Source: an uncultured Granulosicoccaceae bacterium (GTDB lineage Bacteria > Pseudomonadota > Gammaproteobacteria > CALCKW01). Taken from it: 61,441 nucleotides of DNA. Below the pieces are notes generated by a model. The model had not been told where the DNA came from and searched no databases. It saw only the letters and a program-made list of their open reading frames with translations. Made by a program: the position numbers and the translations under genes. Below are positions 55,377-61,441 of this stretch, piece after piece. Every line of letters begins with the position of its first letter. Position 1 is the first letter of the stretch. Where the stretch lies: assembly GCA_937965695.1 (NCBI GenBank), contig CALCKW010000010.1, forward strand, positions 1 through 61,441, given 5' to 3'.

Positions 55377-56819
55377 ATGGGAAAAGAGTATTCAATAGGA
55401 TTTCAAACTCTCAACGACGAGCTATCGCTAGAATCGTTGCCAATAGAGGGGAATATACCTGACTGGTTAAGTGGCACGCTGATCCGCAATGGACCCGCGA
55501 AGTTTGAATTTGGTGACCGACGCTATAACACTTGGCTTGACGGGATGGCCATGCTGAATCGATTTTCGATTCACGACGGGAAAGTGTCTTTCTCCAATAA
55601 GTACTTAGACAGTAAAACATTTAAAAAAAATAGAAAGACTGACTCGATCTCTGTTGCTGAGTTTGCAACGGACCCTTGTCGTACAATTTTTCAGCGCGTG
55701 TACTCGGTTTTTTTTCCTGACTTCACAGACAACGCCAGTGTCAATATCGCCAAAATAGCCAACAAATTTGTGGCAATGACTGAGACATCGGTTCCGATAG
55801 AATTTGACCCAGAAACGATTGAATCGTTGTCGCATCTCAATTTTTCGGGGTCTGTTAAGGGCGAGCTCACCACGGCTCATCCGCAGTACGATTTTGATCG
55901 CGATGAGACATATAACTACACCACTGACATGTCAGTCATCAGTCACTACAAAGTCTTCAAACTCTCAGGGAACAGCAATAAGCGAGAGTTAATAGCTTCT
56001 GTTCCTGCGCTAAAACCGTCTTATATGCACAGCTTTGCGATGACTGAAAACTATATTGTGCTCGCGGAGTTTCCACTGAAGGTGTGTCCTAGCCAATTGT
56101 TGCTTGGCTTTAGTTTATTAGACCGCCCTTTTATCGATAACTTTAAGTGGCTACCGGAAGGGGGGACACAATTTCAAGTAATAGATAAGCGTGATGGAAA
56201 TGTCGTTGCGAAACTCAAAGCTCCGCCGTTTTACGCCTTTCATCACATAAACGCCTTCGAGCGCGGTGAAGAGATTGTCTTGGATATTGCGGCTTTTGAT
56301 GATGCTTCTGTGATATCAGAACTTTACTTAGATCGCCTGTGTGGTGACCAGCCCGACGCTTTATCTTTTAGCCAATTTCGCCGCTACACCCTTCCACTCG
56401 ACGGGTCCGAAACCTCATTTGAAGTGCTTTCTGATGAGGCGATAGAATTGCCACGTATCAACTACCGTCACTTCAATGGCAAGCCCTACAGCTTCGCTTA
56501 TGGCATTAGTTTTATCAAGGATTCACCGGGAGATTGGTATAACCAGCTAGTCAAAGTCAACGTTGAAGAGAAAGTCTCCAGCGTTTGGAACGCTGAAAAC
56601 TGTTACCCCGGTGAGCCCGTTTTTGTACCCGCTCCCGAGGCAAGTAGCGAGGACGACGGTGTTATCCTGTCTGTTGTTCTCGACGCCAAAAAGAGATCGT
56701 CCTATCTTTTGGTGTTGGATGCAAAAACCTTTACTGAAATGGGTCGTGCCATTGTTCCACTCGCCATGCCATTCGGGTTTCACGGTCAGTTTCTCTCTTT
56801 GTTAGACTCAAATAACTAA
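55377..56819 (+). CDS. carotenoid cleavage oxygenase (RPE65/CCD family)
   Basis: About 480 residues of the seven-bladed propeller family that cleaves a conjugated double bond with O2 and Fe(II). Iron-binding histidines, counted from an alternative TTG start at 55362, are His173 (TTAHPQYD), His223 (SYMHSFAMTENYIVL), His294/295 (FYAFHHINAFE) and His474 (PFGFHGQF). N-terminal IPDWLSGTLIRNGPAKFEF is also typical. The product could be an apocarotenoid or a stilbene-type aldehyde. I start it at the ATG; neither start has a good ribosome binding site, fitting translation coupled to the oxidoreductase gene upstream. Confidence 0.88.
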   Translation: MGKEYSIGFQTLNDELSLESLPIEGNIPDWLSGTLIRNGPAKFEFGDRRYNTWLDGMAMLNRFSIHDGKVSFSNKYLDSKTFKKNRKTDSISVAEFATDPCRTIFQRVYSVFFPDFTDNASVNIAKIANKFVAMTETSVPIEFDPETIESLSHLNFSGSVKGELTTAHPQYDFDRDETYNYTTDMSVISHYKVFKLSGNSNKRELIASVPALKPSYMHSFAMTENYIVLAEFPLKVCPSQLLLGFSLLDRPFIDNFKWLPEGGTQFQVIDKRDGNVVAKLKAPPFYAFHHINAFERGEEIVLDIAAFDDASVISELYLDRLCGDQPDALSFSQFRRYTLPLDGSETSFEVLSDEAIELPRINYRHFNGKPYSFAYGISFIKDSPGDWYNQLVKVNVEEKVSSVWNAENCYPGEPVFVPAPEASSEDDGVILSVVLDAKKRSSYLLVLDAKTFTEMGRAIVPLAMPFGFHGQFLSLLDSNN

Positions 56820-56908
56820 GTGGCTCCACTACCATTTCGAGTTTTGCATGTGTTTATCGGATTGGGCTAAAACTTAGACCGTGCTTGCAGTAGGGAATCA
56901 GAGGTTCC

Positions 56909-59900
56909 CTAGTGCTTGCCCAACCTCGTAGATGCATCGAATTGCGTCAGCGTTGTTCTAGCATTTTTCATGTGCTTTTGCTGAGTGGCACTATCACCAA
57001 CATTCTGGCCCAATTCAAAATTCAATAGCCCGGCCTCGTAAAGCATGCCCATTTTTTCCGCGCGCTCTAGACCTTGCTTCCAAGTTGCTAGTGCTTGAGT
57101 CTGTTGCCCCTGCTGTAATTCGAACACACCTTGCCAGAGATGGGCACGCGGTGCAGCAATGCTAAAAACACTGGAAAAACGTTTGAGATGGTGCAAAGAA
57201 TCAGTCGCTAGCTGGGCATCTGCTGGGTTTTTTGTTTCTAGCGCAAGATGATTAAAGGCTTCGACCGTTCCCGCGTAACCCTCCAAAACGTAAAAGGCGG
57301 TTGGCGGCGCTTTTGATAATCTGTTGAATGCCTCCTGAGCCGCACTCCTTGCCAGATCTAATTGCCCCAAGTTCAGATAAATATTGGCTAACATGCCGTG
57401 TAACCAGATTTCTTCCGGTCGACCAATAACGGGGCCAAGCTCTGCGGCAGTTAACGTGAGGCCTCTTGCGTTTTCATAGCGTTGTTGATGGATGGCAATT
57501 TCTGCTTGTTCCAGCAAACCCCATCCTTGAATTTGGATATCGTCGTCACGCACGCCCGCCTTGTAGAGTTGTTCACGCAGTGCGAGTGACTCTCGAACAT
57601 CACCTAGTGGATATCTGGTCAAAGCGTTCATGGAAATATTCTCATTCCAGCGTCTGTAGTCTCCAATGCGCTCGCTGATCTGCATTGCTTCCACGCTGAG
57701 TGCGTTTGCCTCCGCCCACCGACCAACGCCTGCCCACGCTATTGCAACAAACTCATTGGTCATCGCCTTGTCTGTCAGAGGGGTGTGGTCACTCATCGAC
57801 TTCATCGCACGTTTTGAATACATTTTGGACAAGCGCTTCTTATTCATGATGGAAGTCGTCAGCGTCATTTGTCCGTAGGCACGGGTCAATTGGGGCGAGG
57901 GACCTATCTGCTCTGCTAGGTTAAGTACATTCACGCTGGTGTAGAGATTACTCAATGGATCGTTAGCGTGGTAAAAGAGCTGTCCGAGGTGCTCGTACGC
58001 ACGTGCGGCAGTGAGGTTTTCTAGTATTTTCTGCTCGTCTTTCACTGAACCTAAAAATGCAAAAGGAAGCAGTCGATGTAAATACTGGCGTTTAACCTGT
58101 TTTTTAAGACCTTTTTGAATATCGGCGACATTGTCTGGTAGAGGCCGATTAAGGTGTTGAAGCGATGCAGCGAGATTCTCGCGGCTACCCTCCAGGTTAC
58201 CGATTTTTAAATTGGCGATACCGAGGTCAGCTTGCCTCTGGGCAAGCATCAGGTCGTCGTTAAAAATTCTGTGTTGCTGGCTCAGCTCATAGGCTTTTCC
58301 TACAAAACGAATCGCCTCTCGAAATGCCCCACGCTGAAGAGCCTGTGCGCCGGCTTTGTCCATGTACTCGATAGCTTTTTCGCTCACTTCCGCCAACGAC
58401 CAATGATGAACAAGAACAGGGTAATCCGGGTTGCCCTCTTGGGCGTAAAAAGACTCGTACCACTGCGCTGCCTCACGGTGCAAATTTCTGCGCTGAGAGA
58501 AAGTCAGTAGATTGTAAGCAACCTCTTGAGTAATGATGTGCTTAAAAAAGTAACTAATCTCCGGTTCTAGTGACTCCAGGCTCACAAGGTCTAATTCTGC
58601 GAGTGCATCGAGCTGTGGCGTCATCGAATCTTCTTCGAGGTCACTGGGGTGGATTTGACAAAGAGCAGACAGGCCAAATATCCGACCGATGATACTGGCG
58701 ATTTTAATGCTGAGTTGCGGTGTTGCGGGCAGTTGATCAATACGGCTAATAATGACACCTTGAATAGTGTCAGGGAAATCAAGTGAGTCAAGTTCTACGT
58801 GGTGTTTAATCTCGATAAGGCCGTCAGACACCGTTATCAGACCTTTGTCACGCAGAGCAAAAGCCAATTCTTCACTGAAAAAAGGATTTCCTGCAGCCTT
58901 TTCATGAATAAACTTGGCGATTTCCACAGGGATTTTTGATGCGCCTAGTCGGCTACTAATAATCTCCTCGATAGCTGCTCGGTCAAGGGTATCAAGACGA
59001 ATCAGTTGATGGTTTTTTGCCTCCTGCAGGCGCTCGTATTCACGAGGCTTTGTTTTCATTTCTCTGGAGGCAACCACTAATAGCATCGGCTCTACGCGTT
59101 CCCTGATTTGGTTCAGAAGACCCCAAGACGCAGAATCAAGCCAGTGTGCGTCTTCCATCAAGATAAGCAGTGGTTTTTTGGCAGCTGCCTTTTTCAAGAG
59201 ACCTGTAAGCAGTTCATTCGTATTAAAAGCCCGAAGACTGCCACTCATTTCTTTGGTCAGCGCAGATTCTTGTGCTTCAAAGGGAAGTACCACGTTCAGC
59301 AACGGTGCCAAAGAAATGTTTGTTTGATCATCGGCAAAAACGGACTTGGCGAATGTCTCTGCTGAATGCGCGGCCGCGTGAATTTCTTCAGCGAAAATCG
59401 ATCTGAATACAGGTCGCCAAGCGTGGTAAGCCGTCGAGATTTCAATAGCGCTACCAGCACCGTGCAGGCAATAGACACTCTCGGGATCATGGTTGCTGAC
59501 GAGGTCTGTCATCAAACGTGACTTCCCTATGCCCGCTTCACCCTCAATTAATACGACCTGGCTGTGGCGGTCTTGTAGTTTACGCAGTGCGTGCAAAAGG
59601 ATCTCCCGCTCCTTTTGGCGTCCCGCAACTGGCGCTTTATTGTCTTGGCTAAGAATACTGTGTTTTTCTTCGATCTGACTTTTGCTAACAAGAGAGTAGG
59701 GAGTTAACGGGTCATCAAAGCCTTTTAGTTTTGTTTGGGAAAGCTGTTGGAATTCGTAATGTCCAGCTACTGATTTGGCAACCGCGGGTGAAACAAGCAC
59801 TTGTCCAGGCTCTGCTGTACTCATAAGTCGGGCAGAGAGATTCACGTCTTCGCCGTTAATGCCGTAAGTGGCTCGTTCATCACCTCCGTAGGCACCGGCA

Positions 59901-60958
59901 TGCACCATACCGCGGCTTACACCAACCTTGACGCCACTGAGAAAACCGAGTGCAGCTGGAATCGAAAGCATGTCTTGCGCGGCTGCGACGGCTCGAACGG
60001 TATCGTCTTCGTGCAATATCATTGCGCCAAAGACAATTTCACAATAACTGCCTTTGTCACCAATGCTTAAGTCGATCAAGTGTCCTTCGTAGCGTTCCGC
60101 TATGCCCTGCAGCCATTGCACAACTTGGTCAAGCCTCTCCTGTGCATTTGGATCGTTGTCGTAGTCTATGCCAGTGAAATTGACAAATATTGGGCTGACA
60201 GGCCGGAGCTCAGAAAGAAAATGGCCATCTGCTTGCGAAAGCCGCTGAAAGACGGGAGCTAACACCCAGTGCTGAGTGAGTTGTTCACTGAGTTCAGGTG
60301 CACTAGGCCAGAGTTTCTCGGCGATCTCTTCACTGAGCGCTTCGACGAGTGCGTATTTTTCGCCATTTTCTCCGTCGCGCCATTCCTTCGTTGAAAGCTT
60401 ATCGCCGAACAAGCTGACAATCTCAGCGCCAACGATCACTTCGTCGGGTTCCGCGAGCTGTTCCGCTGCTGCCAGACGATCGAGTAGTTGACCGGCTAAC
60501 ACATCGATGAGTTGAATGTCTTTGTTGCCAACAACAAAGCGACGGGTACTGCCCTGTACAACAGCCACTTTGAGCCGTATCGAAACCACACTGGACGGTG
60601 CAATAGTGATCTCTTGAAATTGTTTCATGGTGCTTTGCATCAGCAGGGCACACGCAGTACTCAAGGATCCGTCATCACCTTCAAACCAACAGGTTATAGC
60701 ATCACCGCCAAATGAAATAACGCTTCCGTGAAACCGGCGTACGACATTGATCAGGGCGTTAAAGACATTATTGATCTGTATGTTTTGTTCTTCAGGACCT
60801 CGGTGTGAACCCATCGTCTTGGCTAAGGTATTAGTCAGCGATGTAAACCCAGATATATCTGCCAGGAGCACCGTGCCGCTAGTTCTGTCGGCGAGCGGTT
60901 TGTCCTCGGCAAGTGAAAACCGTCGGTCGATAGCGAGATAGGCGTTTGATGACAGCAC
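56909..60958 (-). CDS. soluble-adenylyl-cyclase-like protein: two class III cyclase domains, AAA ATPase, TPR-like helices
   Basis: A 1349-residue cytoplasmic signalling protein with the layout of mammalian sAC (ADCY10): cyclase domain 1 (about 28-185), cyclase domain 2 (about 255-425), an AAA/STAND ATPase (about 443-790; Walker A GEAGIGKS 473-480, Walker B LLILMEDAHWLD) and a helical TPR-like C-terminus. Metal-binding Asp34 and Asp86 lie in domain 1. Domain 2 supplies Lys302 (DKG), Asn373 and Arg377 (DVNLSARLM), so one composite active site is likely. The 52-residue spacing of the Asp pair equals that recalled for human sAC (47/99). The cyclic nucleotide is presumably cAMP; the trigger is unknown. 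It is convergent with the carotenoid oxygenase gene. Confidence 0.87.
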   Translation of the reverse strand: MLSSNAYLAIDRRFSLAEDKPLADRTSGTVLLADISGFTSLTNTLAKTMGSHRGPEEQNIQINNVFNALINVVRRFHGSVISFGGDAITCWFEGDDGSLSTACALLMQSTMKQFQEITIAPSSVVSIRLKVAVVQGSTRRFVVGNKDIQLIDVLAGQLLDRLAAAEQLAEPDEVIVGAEIVSLFGDKLSTKEWRDGENGEKYALVEALSEEIAEKLWPSAPELSEQLTQHWVLAPVFQRLSQADGHFLSELRPVSPIFVNFTGIDYDNDPNAQERLDQVVQWLQGIAERYEGHLIDLSIGDKGSYCEIVFGAMILHEDDTVRAVAAAQDMLSIPAALGFLSGVKVGVSRGMVHAGAYGGDERATYGINGEDVNLSARLMSTAEPGQVLVSPAVAKSVAGHYEFQQLSQTKLKGFDDPLTPYSLVSKSQIEEKHSILSQDNKAPVAGRQKEREILLHALRKLQDRHSQVVLIEGEAGIGKSRLMTDLVSNHDPESVYCLHGAGSAIEISTAYHAWRPVFRSIFAEEIHAAAHSAETFAKSVFADDQTNISLAPLLNVVLPFEAQESALTKEMSGSLRAFNTNELLTGLLKKAAAKKPLLILMEDAHWLDSASWGLLNQIRERVEPMLLVVASREMKTKPREYERLQEAKNHQLIRLDTLDRAAIEEIISSRLGASKIPVEIAKFIHEKAAGNPFFSEELAFALRDKGLITVSDGLIEIKHHVELDSLDFPDTIQGVIISRIDQLPATPQLSIKIASIIGRIFGLSALCQIHPSDLEEDSMTPQLDALAELDLVSLESLEPEISYFFKHIITQEVAYNLLTFSQRRNLHREAAQWYESFYAQEGNPDYPVLVHHWSLAEVSEKAIEYMDKAGAQALQRGAFREAIRFVGKAYELSQQHRIFNDDLMLAQRQADLGIANLKIGNLEGSRENLAASLQHLNRPLPDNVADIQKGLKKQVKRQYLHRLLPFAFLGSVKDEQKILENLTAARAYEHLGQLFYHANDPLSNLYTSVNVLNLAEQIGPSPQLTRAYGQMTLTTSIMNKKRLSKMYSKRAMKSMSDHTPLTDKAMTNEFVAIAWAGVGRWAEANALSVEAMQISERIGDYRRWNENISMNALTRYPLGDVRESLALREQLYKAGVRDDDIQIQGWGLLEQAEIAIHQQRYENARGLTLTAAELGPVIGRPEEIWLHGMLANIYLNLGQLDLARSAAQEAFNRLSKAPPTAFYVLEGYAGTVEAFNHLALETKNPADAQLATDSLHHLKRFSSVFSIAAPRAHLWQGVFELQQGQQTQALATWKQGLERAEKMGMLYEAGLLNFELGQNVGDSATQQKHMKNARTTLTQFDASTRLGKH

Positions 60959-61441
60959 GAGAATATTCCTTTGAATATCGTTTATCGGTGATGCTTAATC
61001 TGAGTATACGGTTATTCTTGATGGTGTAGTACAGTTGTGAGTGTGTAGAGTCTCCGAAACCACTTGGCTAACGGCGCATCATTACAAGCTGTGTCTATTA
61101 TGCTAACGGTTTTGATTTAAGTTGCCAATACAACACTGCTGACTCACTTGTTGGTGTTTTCTTGAGGTGAATATTGCAAAAGCAAGTCTTTTCTAAAGGC
61201 CGATCGGAAGAAATAAAGCTAGGTGTTGAAGACACGAAAAATGCCTATTGCGTTTGTGTACTGAGTGTTACTCTTTTTACTGGCTCCTCTACCAATAACA
61301 CCCAATATCTTTTTATTTGTTTGGAGGTTCCCTGTTCACAAAGAACACGGCGGTGTTCTTTGCGAGATTATTTCTCAAGACTGATGCTTAGCTGAATAAA
61401 TGACTCGGCTAAGCTTGCAAGTCTATACTTGCCAGCCACCG
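60959..61441. other. gene-poor end of the window with hairpins
   Basis: About 480 bp upstream of the cyclase gene. It must hold that gene's promoter. CAAAGAACAC (61339-61348) and GTGTTCTTTG (61353-61362) form a perfect 10-bp stem with loop GGCG, and GCTTAGC...GCTAAGC pairs near 61386-61414. A 73-codon frame at 61174-61395 lacks a normal start and is not called. No RNA gene was recognised. Confidence 0.45.

Noticed and set aside
61174..61395. 73-codon open frame near the end of the window
   Set aside because: No ATG start with ribosome binding site, low-complexity composition, and it overlaps a strong hairpin.

Overview
The window looks like the chromosome of a marine, aerobic gammaproteobacterium of roughly 50% GC. 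I infer this from an oxygen-dependent methylated-amine pathway of the marine type, a Fur-type katG regulator, DUF4124 and YHS proteins, and many stand-alone regulators. No rRNA, tRNA, CRISPR array, phage or intact insertion sequence was seen. The nearest genus cannot be named from sequence alone.

Layout. Positions 1-5.5 kb: the start of katG with its Fur-family regulator, a YHS protein, a DUF1203 protein and a dimethylglycine-dehydrogenase-like flavoprotein fused to a GcvT domain. Positions 5.8-14.4 kb: a loose series of small single genes (two SAM methyltransferases, a secreted ricin-type lectin, a DUF2178-like membrane protein coupled to an XRE regulator, a hotdog protein, two VOC proteins, a GNAT, two DUF4124 proteins) separated by long intergenic stretches that hold several inverted repeats and one copy of a dispersed 147-bp repeat. 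Positions 14.6-16.7 kb: a class IV aminotransferase and an epoxide hydrolase.

Positions 17-37.2 kb are a methylated-amine catabolic locus. On the minus strand, tmoX-tmoV-tmoW-tdm encode TMAO uptake and TMAO demethylase. Divergently on the plus strand lie an Amt transporter with a 71-residue membrane partner; mgsABC (N-methylglutamate synthase); a dmm-type oxidative dimethylamine demethylase with a GcvT partner; gmaS (gamma-glutamylmethylamide synthetase); an XRE-cupin regulator on the opposite strand; and ftfL (formate-tetrahydrofolate ligase). The inferred flow is TMAO -> dimethylamine -> methylamine -> gamma-glutamylmethylamide -> N-methylglutamate, with the C1 units going to tetrahydrofolate. 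The usual last step, N-methylglutamate dehydrogenase (mgdABCD), is not in the window.

Positions 37.2-49.4 kb: EamA and LysR genes, a GlxA/GbdR-like AraC regulator, a prolyl-tRNA editing protein, a sulfatase with its own AraC regulator, a DUF4142-cupredoxin pair, a beta-propeller-like lipoprotein, and an MttB-family methyltransferase without pyrrolysine and without a visible corrinoid partner.

Positions 49.6-61 kb: two paralogous large FAD oxidoreductases of the phytoene desaturase/HpnE type flank an acetoacetate-decarboxylase-like protein. They are followed by a carotenoid cleavage oxygenase and, convergently, a 1349-residue soluble-adenylyl-cyclase-like signalling protein. I know of no described pathway with this composition, and it is the best candidate here for an undescribed system.

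The functional calls rest on reading the translated proteins. Family names and the literature residues mentioned are from memory and were not searched.
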